Shown: positions 37,693 through 47,436 of the stretch, one piece after another
Position numbering within the stretch: the first letter of the stretch is position 1
How the letters are laid out: each line of letters begins with the position of its first letter
Source of the DNA: Advenella sp048381675
GTDB taxonomy: Bacteria > Pseudomonadota > Gammaproteobacteria > Burkholderiales > Burkholderiaceae_B
DNA: 64,000 bases
Reading direction: 5' to 3'
Assembly (NCBI RefSeq): GCF_048381675.1
Contig: NZ_JBLWIS010000010.1
Location: 42,342-106,341 of the forward strand
Program-made: the position numbers and the translations under genes
Notes under the pieces: generated by a model
What the model was told of the DNA's origin: nothing
The model's database searches: none
Seen by the model: the letters and a program-made list of their open reading frames with translations, nothing else

Positions 37693-39615
37693 ATGTACGT
37701 GGTTTTTGAAGACAACGGTCAATTTAAAGCGGAAAAAATCCTGTCTGAAGCCGACACCTCCTTGCAAGTGGAATCGGCCTCCGGGAAAAGAAGCAAAATA
37801 AAACGCAACAACACGATTTTCTTTTTCGATAATCAAAATCCAGTCACTTTGCTGGAAGATGCCCAGCAATTGGCCGAAGACATCGACCTTGAATTCCTGT
37901 GGGAGTGTGCCCCCCAAGCAGAATTCCAGGTAGAGGAACTGGCACGGGACTACTTCGGACATGAACCCAGCGTGCTGGAAAAAACCGCCCTCTTGCTGCG
38001 CCTGCATGGCGCGCCGGTGTATTTTCATCGCAAAGGCAAGGGCCAGTACCGTCCGGCACCCCCTGACATTTTAAAAGCGGCCTTGGCGGCCGTTGAGAAA
38101 AAACAAAAACAGGCCGAGCAGCAGGCCGCCTGGATTGAAGCACTCAAGCAAGGCATCGTGCCAGAGGCCTTCAAGCCTGTCATTCACACGTTCCTGGCCA
38201 AACCGGATAAAAACACATTTGAATGGAAAGCCTTTAGCCAGGCCTTGGCAGAAACCGGAGAAACCGTTGAACAGCTCTTGCTAAGGCTTCAGGTTTATCC
38301 GCACCCGCTGGCCATACATCGTGAGAAATTCCTGGGCCTGAACTTTCCCAAAGGCACACAGTTCAAGGATATTACGCTGCCCGACCTGCCCGATTTACCG
38401 CTGGCCGATGTAGAACCTTATTCCGTTGACGATCTGTTCACCACCGAGATAGACGACGCCTTCTCGGTACATCAGGAAAGCGGTAGCGTATATCGGATTG
38501 GCATTCATATTGCCGCCCCCGCCCTGATGGTTGAGCGCGATTCGGAACTGGACAAAATGGCCCGCGACCGGATGTCCACCGTCTACATGCCCGGTGACAA
38601 GATCCCGATGCAGCCGGAATCCGTCATCAACACGTTTTCGCTGGTTGCGGGCAAGCCCACACCGGCCGTCTCCTTATATATCAGGGCCAATATTGATACC
38701 GGTGAAATACTTGCCTCGGAAACCCGGCTTGAAAAGGTCTGCGTGCAGGAAAATCTACGCACCAACCTGATCGACCCCCTGATCACCGTCGAAGCACTGG
38801 AAAACGAAAGCCTGCCCATGCCTTACCCCTTCCTGTTCAGGCCTCTGTGGAAATTGGGGCAACACCTGAAAGCGGCACGGGAAGTGATCCGCGGCAAACC
38901 CGAAAACAATAACCGGGTTGAATATACCTTTGTGCTGGATGGCCCGGCGGACAATCCCGATTCAGTGATCAACCTGGCACCCCGTCGTCGCGATGCCCCG
39001 CTAGACCTGATCGTTGCCGAATACATGCTGCTGGCCAATACCCAATGGGCAGGTTTCCTGAACAACACGGGCCTGCCTGGTATTTTCAGGTCGCAGCAAG
39101 CCGGTCGCACGCGCATGTCCACCCACGCCCTGCCCCATGAAACCATTGGCGTGCCCTATTATGCATGGTGCACTTCTCCGCTCAGGCGCTATGTCGACCT
39201 GATCAACCAAAGCCAAATCATCGCTGCCGCCCAGCATGGTGTCTCGGCCCGCCTGGTCGCCCCCTTCAAGCCCAAAGATGCCGACCTGTATGCGATTATC
39301 GGTGCCTTCGAATCCCAATACACACTGTGGAGCGAATTCCAGAGCCGTCTTGAACGCTTCTGGTGCCTGCGCTGGTTTGAACAGCAGCAAATTACCCGCG
39401 TTGAGGCCACGGTATTGCGCGACAACCTGGTACGCTTCAACAATGCCCCCTTTGTGACCGAAATCAATGGCATGCCCGAACTGGAACGCGGCACGATAGT
39501 TGAAATCGATTTAATGGGTAACAACCTGCTTGAGCTGACCCTGGATTGCCAGTATGTTGGACAAGTTGAGCAAGCCGAATCCGAACCCCATGCAACAGAG
39601 GCCAGCCAGTCATGA
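37693..39615 (+). CDS. RNB-domain exoribonuclease (RNase II family)
   Basis: 3'-5' exoribonuclease-like protein of 640 residues. The RNB catalytic segment reads SVDDLFTTEIDDAFSV, the variant found in a subgroup of RNase II proteins, in which some Asp of the canonical motif are substituted. RSQQAGRTRMSTHALPHE and SPLRRYVDLINQSQ continue the domain. A long Gln/Glu/Lys-rich region lies at about residues 130-150. Its stop overlaps the aroE start (ATGA). Whether it is a true RNase R or II substitute is unknown. Confidence 0.9.
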   Translation: MYVVFEDNGQFKAEKILSEADTSLQVESASGKRSKIKRNNTIFFFDNQNPVTLLEDAQQLAEDIDLEFLWECAPQAEFQVEELARDYFGHEPSVLEKTALLLRLHGAPVYFHRKGKGQYRPAPPDILKAALAAVEKKQKQAEQQAAWIEALKQGIVPEAFKPVIHTFLAKPDKNTFEWKAFSQALAETGETVEQLLLRLQVYPHPLAIHREKFLGLNFPKGTQFKDITLPDLPDLPLADVEPYSVDDLFTTEIDDAFSVHQESGSVYRIGIHIAAPALMVERDSELDKMARDRMSTVYMPGDKIPMQPESVINTFSLVAGKPTPAVSLYIRANIDTGEILASETRLEKVCVQENLRTNLIDPLITVEALENESLPMPYPFLFRPLWKLGQHLKAAREVIRGKPENNNRVEYTFVLDGPADNPDSVINLAPRRRDAPLDLIVAEYMLLANTQWAGFLNNTGLPGIFRSQQAGRTRMSTHALPHETIGVPYYAWCTSPLRRYVDLINQSQIIAAAQHGVSARLVAPFKPKDADLYAIIGAFESQYTLWSEFQSRLERFWCLRWFEQQQITRVEATVLRDNLVRFNNAPFVTEINGMPELERGTIVEIDLMGNNLLELTLDCQYVGQVEQAESEPHATEASQS

Positions 39616-40460
39616 ACACACCCCTGAATTTCGCCGTCATGGGCAACCCCATCAAGCACAGTTACTCGCCGCGCTTGCACGCTCTGTTTGCCAAGCAGGC
39701 CGGCCTGAACATTCACTATGAAAAAATACTGGTACCGCTTGACGGGTTTGAAATCGCCGTAAAAACTTTCTTTGAACAGGGCGGCAAAGGCCTGAACATT
39801 ACCGTTCCCTTCAAGCTGCAGGCTTATGAACTGGCAAAGGCCAATTTGTCCCCGCGTGCCCGCCTGGCCGGTTCGGTCAATACACTCTGGATGAAAAGTG
39901 GTCATTTGCACGGCTGCAATACCGATGGCATCGGTATGGTCAATGATATCCAGCGCCAGGGCATCAGCCTTGAAAATAAAAAAATCCTGTTGCTGGGTGC
40001 GGGTGGTGCAGCCCGGGGCGTTATCTTGCCACTGCTTGAAACCGGCTGCCGCCAATTGCTTATTGTTAACCGTACCGCCACCAAAGCCAGCGAACTGGTT
40101 CAGCAATGCCTGACGGACCTGCCCCAATACGCAGGTGTCTTGTCAGCCGGTGGTTTTGAGCAAATCCAGGGCCAATGGGATCTCGTGATCAACGCCACGT
40201 CCAGCAGCCTGCAGCAAAATGCCCTGCCGCTGCCTACTGGCCTGTTTACCAACAACAGCCTGGCCTACGACATGGTTTACACACCCGAAAACGACACGCC
40301 CTTCCTGCAGCAGGCCCGCCAAGATGGCGCTACCCTCACTTCAGATGGTCTGGGGATGCTGGTTTACCAGGGTGCGGAAAGCTTCTTCATCTGGAATCAG
40401 GTCCGCATCAATCCGGCTCCGGTTCTAGAAGCCTTGCGCCAAGAACTGCTGGCGGGCTAA
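39612..40460 (+). CDS. aroE: Shikimate dehydrogenase
   Basis: Reduces 3-dehydroshikimate with NADPH. The substrate site GNPIKHSYSPRLH, catalytic Lys in NITVPFK, and Asp in GCNTDGIG are intact; the NADP loop LLGAGGAARGVI follows. 282 residues. It overlaps the upstream RNB gene by 4 bp and the downstream mtgA by 1 bp (TAATG), indicating translational coupling. Confidence 0.96.
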   Translation: MNTPLNFAVMGNPIKHSYSPRLHALFAKQAGLNIHYEKILVPLDGFEIAVKTFFEQGGKGLNITVPFKLQAYELAKANLSPRARLAGSVNTLWMKSGHLHGCNTDGIGMVNDIQRQGISLENKKILLLGAGGAARGVILPLLETGCRQLLIVNRTATKASELVQQCLTDLPQYAGVLSAGGFEQIQGQWDLVINATSSSLQQNALPLPTGLFTNNSLAYDMVYTPENDTPFLQQARQDGATLTSDGLGMLVYQGAESFFIWNQVRINPAPVLEALRQELLAG

Positions 40461-41242
40461 TGTCTGCACTGCCCTGGCTTCAGTCCCTGCTGGCGGGCTT
40501 ACGGCAATACCCGCAAACAGTCCGGCAACAATCCGTTGCCAGGACGCTGTTGCAGCTGGCAGGCACCCTGTTGGGCCTGGTGCTTCTTTATCAGCTTTGG
40601 TTATTCCTGTGGGTTTGCTGGTATAGCATCTTCAACCCATGGAGCAGCGCCATCATGAACCAGCAGCAAGCAATCCTTGCCAGGCAAAACCCGCCCGTAC
40701 CGATTCGCCATGAATGGGTGGATTACGCGCAAATCAGCAGCAACCTGAAAAAAGCGGTGATTGCCTCGGAAGATGCCAATTTCGTCGCTCACCAAGGAAT
40801 TGAATGGGATGCCATCCGGCAAGCCTGGCGCTACAACACAGCCCAAAGCGACAAAGGCAGGAATAAAATCCGTGGTGGCTCTACGATTTCACAGCAGCTG
40901 GCAAAAAACCTGTTTTTGTCCAATGACCGCAGTTATCTCAGGAAAGGGCAAGAACTGATTATTACCTTCATGCTAGAAACGGTCATGTCCAAAGAACGCA
41001 TTCTGGAACTGTACCTGAACCTGGCCGAATGGGGCACCGGCATTTTCGGCGCACAGGCGGCCAGCCAGCATTATTACAAAACCAATGCCAACAAGCTTAG
41101 CCAAAAACAGGCGGCCCAACTGGCAGTTCTGTTACCGAATCCCAGGGTCTACGGTGCAAACATCGGCAGCCGCTATGTGCAATCACGTACCCGAACCATA
41201 CAGGCAAGAATGAAGTCGGCACAAATTCCCGACACGCCATAA
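40460..41242 (+). CDS. mtgA: Monofunctional biosynthetic peptidoglycan transglycosylase
   Basis: Polymerises glycan strands from lipid II. One N-terminal membrane helix (about residues 30-55) is followed by a GT51 domain with EDANFVAHQGIEWDAI (catalytic Glu), RGGSTISQQLAKNLFL and ELYLNLAEWGTGIFGAQ. 260 residues. The start ATG shares one base with the aroE stop. The aroE-mtgA pairing is widespread in proteobacteria. Confidence 0.95.
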   Translation: MSALPWLQSLLAGLRQYPQTVRQQSVARTLLQLAGTLLGLVLLYQLWLFLWVCWYSIFNPWSSAIMNQQQAILARQNPPVPIRHEWVDYAQISSNLKKAVIASEDANFVAHQGIEWDAIRQAWRYNTAQSDKGRNKIRGGSTISQQLAKNLFLSNDRSYLRKGQELIITFMLETVMSKERILELYLNLAEWGTGIFGAQAASQHYYKTNANKLSQKQAAQLAVLLPNPRVYGANIGSRYVQSRTRTIQARMKSAQIPDTP

Positions 41243-41396
41243 CCGGTCATTGGCAAAAATTAACGCTTGCTTGCATACAGGATGCACTGGCCACCCATTT
41301 AAAAGTTACAATTCAAGCCAGTTGCTTACGATACGAACCCTCAGGATCAAAGCAACTCCTTATAATTTATCCATAATTTTCTTTACCCCTGCTTAC

Positions 41397-42572
41397 ATGC
41401 ATACTGCCCGTCGTTATCTTGCCAGTGAAATATACCGAGCCACTACCGCTGTCCTGCTAGTGTTGCTTGGCCTGTTTACTTTTTTTTCCCTGATCGACGA
41501 GCTGGATAAAATCAACGACAATTTTTCCCTGTTGTCCCTGCTCTACCTGGAAGCCCTGCAAATACCTACACGGCTTTATGATTTGCTGCCTATCGGGCTG
41601 CTGATCGGGGCAACCATGGCCCTAGCCAGCCTTGCACAACGCAATGAACTGGTTATTTTGCGGGTGTCCGGTGTCAGCAGTGCCAAGCTGCTCCTCATGC
41701 TTTGGATTATTTGCATTCCCATCATGGGCGGTGCCCTGGTGTTGTCAGAATTTCTTGCCCCTGCCGCAGAAGTCAAAACCAGCGAGCTGAGCCTTAAACT
41801 CCTGGGCAAGGCCAAGGGCGGACGCATGAGCAGTGGTTACTGGTTCCGCGAACCCGATCCCCAGGGCAATGCCCGGGTCATCAATATTGGTGCAATGCAA
41901 GACAATGGCAACGTCCAGGATATCCGCATCATCACATATGACAAAACAAGCGGACAATTCCTGCATTTCTCTCAGGCACCAAAAGGTTTTTTCAAGGACA
42001 ACCTCCTGACCCTGAACGATGTTTCACAAACCCAAAGCACGGTCAAGGCCGAAGAAGCCCTGGCTAATCCCAATGATCCGGTCAAGGCGGTGGCAAAAAT
42101 TGTGTTTATCCCCTCCTTGACCCTGGAAACCACCCTGACGCCAGACCGCCTTCTGGCCGGCGAATTGCAACCGGAGAAGATGTCTGTGGTTTCCCTGCTT
42201 GATTACATTACCTACCTGGATGAAAATAATTTGCAAACCAGCCGGCAATTTGTCGCGTTATGGCGTAAAGGCAGTTATCCTTTCACCTTGCTGGTCATGA
42301 TGACGATAGCCGCGCCCATCAGTTTCATTCAAACCCGCAGCGGTGGTGTTGGCGCAAAAGTATTCATGGGCATTTTGCTCGGTGTGGGCTTTTTCATGTT
42401 CAACCAACTGTCACTCAACCTGGGCATGTTAAACAACCTGCCAGCCTGGACAACCGCGCTGGCGCCCAATATCCTTGGCTTGGCCATCGCTTTGATGGCT
42501 TTATACTTTATGGAAGCCAAGCGAACCACCAAAAACCATACAAGCGGAACTGGCAAGAAAAAAACAAAATAA
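41397..42572 (+). CDS. lptG: LPS export permease LptG
   Basis: Inner-membrane permease of the Lpt lipopolysaccharide exporter (391 residues from the ATG at 41397). It has membrane helices at the N-terminus (LLVLLGLFTFFSLIDEL), near residues 60-120 and in the last third, with a periplasmic domain between. The sequence pattern (LEALQIPTRLYDLLPIGLLIG) fits LptG better than LptF. No lptF is adjacent. A TATAAT at 41361-41366 might be its -10 box, but no good -35 is seen. Confidence 0.88.
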   Translation: MHTARRYLASEIYRATTAVLLVLLGLFTFFSLIDELDKINDNFSLLSLLYLEALQIPTRLYDLLPIGLLIGATMALASLAQRNELVILRVSGVSSAKLLLMLWIICIPIMGGALVLSEFLAPAAEVKTSELSLKLLGKAKGGRMSSGYWFREPDPQGNARVINIGAMQDNGNVQDIRIITYDKTSGQFLHFSQAPKGFFKDNLLTLNDVSQTQSTVKAEEALANPNDPVKAVAKIVFIPSLTLETTLTPDRLLAGELQPEKMSVVSLLDYITYLDENNLQTSRQFVALWRKGSYPFTLLVMMTIAAPISFIQTRSGGVGAKVFMGILLGVGFFMFNQLSLNLGMLNNLPAWTTALAPNILGLAIALMALYFMEAKRTTKNHTSGTGKKKTK

Positions 42573-42584
42573 CAAGGTTAATTT

Positions 42585-43394
42585 ATGGACAAAAACATTT
42601 GGGCTATCGGCGACTTGCAAGGCTGCTGCTCGGCCCTTGATGCACTGCTTGAACACCCCGATATAAAAGAGGACCCCAACTGCGAATTATGGTTTGCCGG
42701 CGACCTGACCAACCGCGGACCAGAATCCTTGCGCACGCTAAGGCGCCTGATTGAACTGGGTGACCGGGCCGTATGCATCCTGGGCAACCATGACCTGCAT
42801 TTGCTGGCCGTTTACGCGGGTATCCGGCGACAAAACAAATCAGACACCATCAACGATATCCTGAACGCCAATGATGCGAGAGACTTGATCAACTGGCTCA
42901 GGCACCGGCCGCTGGCCCATTACGACCACGAGCACCTGATGGTGCATGCAGGCGTCATGGCCAAATGGGACCTAGCCACTACCTTGCGATTGGCCAACGA
43001 AGCAGCCGAATCCTTGCGCTCACGCGACTGGAAGAAAAACCTGCAATTCATGTACGGCAATGAACCATCGCAATGGAAGGAATCGCTTGAAGGCTCAAAA
43101 CGCCTACGGGTCATTATCAACGCCTTGACCCGGATCCGCTTATGTACCACAAAAGGCCATATGGATTTTGCCTCCAAAGAAGCGCCTGGCAGCGACAAAG
43201 GCCTGATCCCCTGGTTCGAGGTACCTGGTCGCAAAACGGTTGAAGACAACATTATTTTTGGCCATTGGTCCACCCTGGGACTGCTGCTGCGTGAGCACCT
43301 GATTGCCCTGGATACCGGCTACGTGTGGGGCGGCAAGTTAAGCGCCATTCGGCTGAGCGACAGAAAGCTGATACAGATTGCTGCTAAAAACTGA
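42585..43394 (+). CDS. apaH: Bis(5'-nucleosyl)-tetraphosphatase, symmetrical
   Basis: Hydrolyses Ap4A to two ADP. Phosphoesterase motifs are visible: GDLQGCCSALDALL, WFAGDLTNRGPESL and LGNHDLHLLAV, then MVHAGV. 269 residues. It is 12 bp after lptG and ends at a strong terminator. Confidence 0.95.
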   Translation: MDKNIWAIGDLQGCCSALDALLEHPDIKEDPNCELWFAGDLTNRGPESLRTLRRLIELGDRAVCILGNHDLHLLAVYAGIRRQNKSDTINDILNANDARDLINWLRHRPLAHYDHEHLMVHAGVMAKWDLATTLRLANEAAESLRSRDWKKNLQFMYGNEPSQWKESLEGSKRLRVIINALTRIRLCTTKGHMDFASKEAPGSDKGLIPWFEVPGRKTVEDNIIFGHWSTLGLLLREHLIALDTGYVWGGKLSAIRLSDRKLIQIAAKN

Positions 43395-43420
43395 TTTTGC
43401 AATCATCCGCCTACATCATA

Positions 43421-43460
43421 AAAAAACCACTATTCCGGCTTAACCGGTATAGTGGTTTTT
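43421..43460. terminator. Bidirectional terminator between apaH and plsC
   Basis: AAAAAACCACTAT-(T)CCGG pairs with CCGG-TATAGTGGTTTTTT across a 4-nt loop, with one mismatch. A and T flanks serve both converging transcripts. Confidence 0.94.
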
Positions 43461-43480
43461 TATTGTTTTACTGCAATGCG

Positions 43481-44251
43481 TCAGGACAGCTCTTTTTTCA
43501 GCTCATGAATGATTGACGTACGAATGGTAGCGGCAATTTCCGTACGGGTAGCCTCTACCGGCTCGCCCGCCTGATTAAGCGGCTCAAGAAAGCGGATATA
43601 AACCAGAACATCCCGCGAACTGAGTAAATGCCAAATATTATTGACCAGGGTTTGCTCACCCACAAACGCCATGGCACCACTTCGCTTGCCATGCTGCATG
43701 AACACGAGCGCCACCGGCTGAATGGGTACCATCGCCCTAAGCGGTGGTTCGAACAGGCTGGTATGCAAAGAGCGCATGTCCAGCCCATCCGAGGTTGTTC
43801 CTTCGGGAAATAAGCCAACGCAAGCATCATGCCGGAAAAGCTCAAGGATTGACTTGCTTACCCGGGAAATGGCATGACGCTGGCCTCGTTCGATGAAGAT
43901 TGTACCGACCGAGGCCACCAACCAGCCAATCACCGGCCATTTCCTGATTTCACTTTTGGCAATGAACGAGGTGCTACGGCAACAGTTCAGGATGAAAATA
44001 TCAATCCATGAAACATGGTTGGCCACCCACATAACTGCACCTTTCAGGATGGGCTGCCCTTCAACAATAACCCGCACGCCACAAACCTTCATCAGGCAGC
44101 ACGACCAGTACCGGATGATGCTGTCGCGCGCTGCCTGTTTAAGTAATGGAAACAACAGGAATGAAGTGCATATCCCAAACGCCAGTAACAGGATCAGTGC
44201 GGGAGCCCTAATGCCAAAGCGGATAAAACGAAAAATCAAGCTGACTCCCAC
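43481..44251 (-). CDS. plsC: 1-acyl-sn-glycerol-3-phosphate acyltransferase family protein
   Basis: Membrane acyltransferase of phospholipid synthesis (256 residues). N-terminal hydrophobic segment, then a PlsC domain with NHVSWIDIFILN (the HX4D motif in the variant NHVSWID), IFIERGQR and FPEGTTSDG. It begins at a GTG inside the end of the pyrC-like gene (16-bp overlap), so it is translated from the same mRNA. Confidence 0.88.
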   Translation of the reverse strand: MGVSLIFRFIRFGIRAPALILLLAFGICTSFLLFPLLKQAARDSIIRYWSCCLMKVCGVRVIVEGQPILKGAVMWVANHVSWIDIFILNCCRSTSFIAKSEIRKWPVIGWLVASVGTIFIERGQRHAISRVSKSILELFRHDACVGLFPEGTTSDGLDMRSLHTSLFEPPLRAMVPIQPVALVFMQHGKRSGAMAFVGEQTLVNNIWHLLSSRDVLVYIRFLEPLNQAGEPVEATRTEIAATIRTSIIHELKKELS

Positions 44252-45531
44252 ACAACCCGTCCACCCACCAATGTCATTTTGACCTTGGCTGGCAATTCAT
44301 AACCAAAAAATGGGGTATGGCAGCTCTGGCTGAAAATCGATTCACGATTAACCACCCATTCAGCATCAAGATCAACCAGGGCCAGATCGGCAGGCGCACC
44401 AATTTCCAAATGACCGCAAGGTGGCAAGGCCGGGGCACCGGACAACAGAATATCCGCAGGTTGGGTAGTGATTTTGGCCAACGCATCCAACAGGGGCGTT
44501 TTGGTTTCAATGGCCCATTTATAAACCAGCGAGAACAACAGTTCCACACCGGTTGCGCCCTGCTCTGCCTCGGAAAACGGCAGTAATTTGCCATCGTCAT
44601 CAACAGGCGTATGGTCGGAACAAATGGCATCAATCGTGCCATCCACCAGGCCCTGACGAATCGCATCACGGTCACGCTGTGAACGAAGTGGTGGATCCAG
44701 TCGATAGTTACTGTCAAAGAACCCGATATCCTGGTCAATCAGATGAATCTGGTTGATAGAGACATCACAAGTTACTGGCAAGCCTTCTGCCTTGGCCTTG
44801 CGCACCAGATCCAGCCCGGCCGCACTTGAAACTCGGCAAAGGTGCAAACGCACGCCAGTACTTTTTTGCAATTCAAAAAGGACATGCAAGGCAATGGTCT
44901 CGGCCTGCACCGGAACGCCAGCCAGACCCGTACGGGAAGCAAACGCGCCACTGGCCGCCACACCACCTTTGGACAACGAGGCATCAAAGGGATACAACCA
45001 CAAGGTATAGTCGAAAGTTTTGGCATACAGCATGGTTCTGTACAGCACGCCGTAATCAATCAGCGGATGCACCGCCTGGGAGAAAGCCACGCAGCCGGCT
45101 TCGGTCAACTCGGCCATTTCAGTAATGATTTCGCCCTTCAAGCCCTGCGTCATGGCACCTAATGGATACAGGTTTGCCTGGTTAAGCTGTTTAGCGCGAT
45201 GCTTCAACATTTCAACCAGTCCCGGCTCATCAAGAACCGGATCAGTGTCAGGAGGAATGACCAGGCTGGTCACACCGCCTGCCAAAGATGCATTCATCTC
45301 GGACTCAAGCGTTGCACGGTGCTCAAAACCCGGCTCACGCAACCTGACAGACAAGTCGATAAGGCCAGGCACTACCGCCAGGCCCTGGGCATCAATCACC
45401 CGCTTTGCCTCGAAAGCCGGATCGACCGGGCCAATACCAACCACACGTCCGGAGGCGATTGAAATATCACATATTTGGTCAATGCCGTTTTTGGGATCAA
45501 GCAAACGACCGTTTTTAATCAAGATTTTCAC
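44236..45531 (-). CDS. pyrX: Dihydroorotase-like protein without metal site (PyrC'/PyrX)
   Basis: Amidohydrolase-fold protein of 431 residues in the pyrimidine operon. The usual metal motif HxH before LREPG is replaced: the sequence reads LIDLSVRLREPG, so both histidines are lost. A second ligand His is also replaced (LHLCRVSS). In Pseudomonas such a pseudo-dihydroorotase is a structural partner of aspartate transcarbamoylase, and I infer the same here. It overlaps pyrB by 4 bp (GTGA). An active dihydroorotase must be elsewhere. Confidence 0.9.
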   Translation of the reverse strand: MKILIKNGRLLDPKNGIDQICDISIASGRVVGIGPVDPAFEAKRVIDAQGLAVVPGLIDLSVRLREPGFEHRATLESEMNASLAGGVTSLVIPPDTDPVLDEPGLVEMLKHRAKQLNQANLYPLGAMTQGLKGEIITEMAELTEAGCVAFSQAVHPLIDYGVLYRTMLYAKTFDYTLWLYPFDASLSKGGVAASGAFASRTGLAGVPVQAETIALHVLFELQKSTGVRLHLCRVSSAAGLDLVRKAKAEGLPVTCDVSINQIHLIDQDIGFFDSNYRLDPPLRSQRDRDAIRQGLVDGTIDAICSDHTPVDDDGKLLPFSEAEQGATGVELLFSLVYKWAIETKTPLLDALAKITTQPADILLSGAPALPPCGHLEIGAPADLALVDLDAEWVVNRESIFSQSCHTPFFGYELPAKVKMTLVGGRVVWESA

Positions 45532-46481
45532 TGACTAGCTCCTGCCACAATACTCATAACAGCCATCCGGACTGCAATACCAAAATTCACCTGGTTCAGA
45601 ATGACCGCCTGATCGCCATCGGCAACAGAGGAATCAATTTCAACCCCGCGGTTCATGGGACCGGGATGCATGACAATCGCATCAGGTTTGGCATAAGCCA
45701 GTTTTTCACGTGTCAGGCCATAATGCTTGAAATACTCTTGCGAAGAAGGCAAGAGCGCCCCTTTCATGCGCTCGTTTTGAAGGCGCAGCATGATGATCAC
45801 ATCCACGTCTTTCAGCCCTTGTTCCATGCTGGTAAATACGCGAACCCCCATTTGCTCAAGTCCGCCCGGCAACAGGGTCAGTGGAGCAATTGCACGGATT
45901 TCGGCCGCCCCCAGTGTGGTCAGCGCGTGAATATCAGAGCGGGCAACCCGTGAATGCAAGATGTCACCGACAATCGCGACCGTTAGATTGGAGAAGTCTT
46001 TCTTGAAATGACGGATCGTGTACATATCAAGCAGACCCTGGGTGGGGTGTGCATGACGGCCATCACCCGCATTAACCACATGAATATGCGGTTCGACATG
46101 CTGGGCGATAAGATAAGGCGCACCGCTGGCTTCGTGCCTGACCACAAAAATATCGGCCTGCATGGCCGTCAAATTACTGATGGTGTCCAGCAGGGACTCG
46201 CCTTTGGCCGTAGATGAGGCATTGATATTCAGGTTGAATACATCTGCCGACAAGCGCTTTGCCGCAATCTCAAAAGTTGTCCTGGTGCGTGTTGAATTTT
46301 CGAAGAAAAGGTTGAAAACACTTTTGCCACGCAACAGCGGCACTTTCTTGACTTCCCGTTCTGCAAGGGGAACAAAGGTTTGTGCCGTATCAAGTATGTG
46401 AGTAAGAATATCTTTGGGCAATCCCTCTGTACTCAGTAAATGCGTTAACTCTCCGTGTCGATTAAGCTGAGGATTATGCAC
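45528..46481 (-). CDS. pyrB: Aspartate carbamoyltransferase catalytic subunit
   Basis: Joins carbamoyl phosphate and aspartate, the committed pyrimidine step. The carbamoyl-phosphate site FFENSTRTRTTFE and the aspartate site (LRLQNERM) are intact. 317 residues. It begins at a GTG overlapping the pyrR end by 8 bp and overlaps the pseudo-pyrC start by 4 bp, so the three are a single translationally coupled unit. Confidence 0.96.
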   Translation of the reverse strand: MHNPQLNRHGELTHLLSTEGLPKDILTHILDTAQTFVPLAEREVKKVPLLRGKSVFNLFFENSTRTRTTFEIAAKRLSADVFNLNINASSTAKGESLLDTISNLTAMQADIFVVRHEASGAPYLIAQHVEPHIHVVNAGDGRHAHPTQGLLDMYTIRHFKKDFSNLTVAIVGDILHSRVARSDIHALTTLGAAEIRAIAPLTLLPGGLEQMGVRVFTSMEQGLKDVDVIIMLRLQNERMKGALLPSSQEYFKHYGLTREKLAYAKPDAIVMHPGPMNRGVEIDSSVADGDQAVILNQVNFGIAVRMAVMSIVAGASQ

Positions 46482-46998
46482 CGACGTTTTCCTTTTTTAA
46501 ATCAATATCAAATAATCTTTGTTCATTTTGTGAAAGTACAAAATTTGTTCCTTTCTCAAGTGGAATCACCCCCCCGCATACATTGGGTGACACCGGCAAT
46601 TCGCGTCCGCCGCGGTCGATTAATACGGCCAGGGAAATGGAAGACGGTCGCCCGTAATCAAAAAGCTCGTTAATGGCAGCCCTGGTGGTGCGTCCGGTAT
46701 ACAAAATATCATCCACCATGATGATATGTTTGCCATTTACCTCAAAAGGGATGGAGCTGGGCAAAGTTTGTGAATGCAGGCCGATTTTATGAAAATCGTC
46801 CCGGTACAGGCTGGTATTGATCACACCGGAAGGATTGCCCAGCTTAAGGTCTTTCTGCAACCTTTCCACCAGCCAGGCCCCCCCCGAATAAATACCAACC
46901 AGATGCACCAAATCAGGATCAAGTTTCCCAAGAAGCTCTTCAATGCCCGCTTTCATATTCGCATACAAGTCTTCTGCTCTAGGTAGGGTTAACTCCAT
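46474..46998 (-). CDS. pyrR: PyrR family bifunctional pyrimidine regulator/uracil phosphoribosyltransferase
   Basis: 174-residue PRTase-fold protein with the PRPP loop IIMVDDILYTGRTTRAA. In Gram-positive bacteria PyrR controls attenuation of pyr mRNA. In proteobacteria the role beside pyrB is less clear. It is first of the pyrR-pyrB-pyrX-plsC unit. I found no obvious PyrR-type attenuator hairpin in the 42 bp up to ruvX. Confidence 0.92.
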   Translation of the reverse strand: MELTLPRAEDLYANMKAGIEELLGKLDPDLVHLVGIYSGGAWLVERLQKDLKLGNPSGVINTSLYRDDFHKIGLHSQTLPSSIPFEVNGKHIIMVDDILYTGRTTRAAINELFDYGRPSSISLAVLIDRGGRELPVSPNVCGGVIPLEKGTNFVLSQNEQRLFDIDLKKENVGA

Positions 46999-47040
46999 TA
47001 TTTCTTCCTGTAGTTGTCAAAATCATGTTTGTTTATTATT

Positions 47041-47436
47041 TTACGCCAGCGTATCGAAATAACGTTGCAAAATGATGGATGCGGCCAATGCATCGTCATC
47101 ATTATTGTTGCCTAAATACGCCTGTGCCTCAAGGCTGGAGCCCCGTTCATCCACCATTTCGACCCTGACAGCAAAACGTCCGTTAAGCTGGTTGGCAAAC
47201 CGCCGGCTTTGCTGCGAAGCGGGCTGTTCCTGGCCATCAAGCGTAAGTGGCAGACCAACGATGACACAATCGGGCTGCCATTCATTCATTAGTTGGGTAA
47301 TTTGCTCGAAACGGGCCTGTTTGGTTGCAGGCCTGAGAATACAAAGCGGACGGGCACTTTTGGTCAGGCTATTGCCAATTGCAACGCCAATTTTTTTCAG
47401 GCCAAAATCAAAGGCCAGGAAGGTCTGTTCAGGCAT
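47041..47436 (-). CDS. ruvX: RuvX/YqgF family Holliday-junction resolvase-like protein
   Basis: RNase H-fold protein involved in 16S rRNA 5'-end processing or junction resolution. FLAFDFGLKKIGVAIGN with the first Asp, VGLPLTLDGQEQ, and VDERGSS are conserved. The ATG at 47436 (MPEQTF) is preferred over a GTG at 47448; it overlaps the yqgE stop by 8 bp. 131 residues. The yqgE-ruvX-pyrR-pyrB order is common in beta- and gammaproteobacteria. Confidence 0.93.
   Translation of the reverse strand: MPEQTFLAFDFGLKKIGVAIGNSLTKSARPLCILRPATKQARFEQITQLMNEWQPDCVIVGLPLTLDGQEQPASQQSRRFANQLNGRFAVRVEMVDERGSSLEAQAYLGNNNDDDALAASIILQRYFDTLA

Noticed and set aside
39189..40127. 312-residue minus-strand open frame
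   Set aside because: It is antisense to the RNB nuclease and aroE genes, both clearly real.
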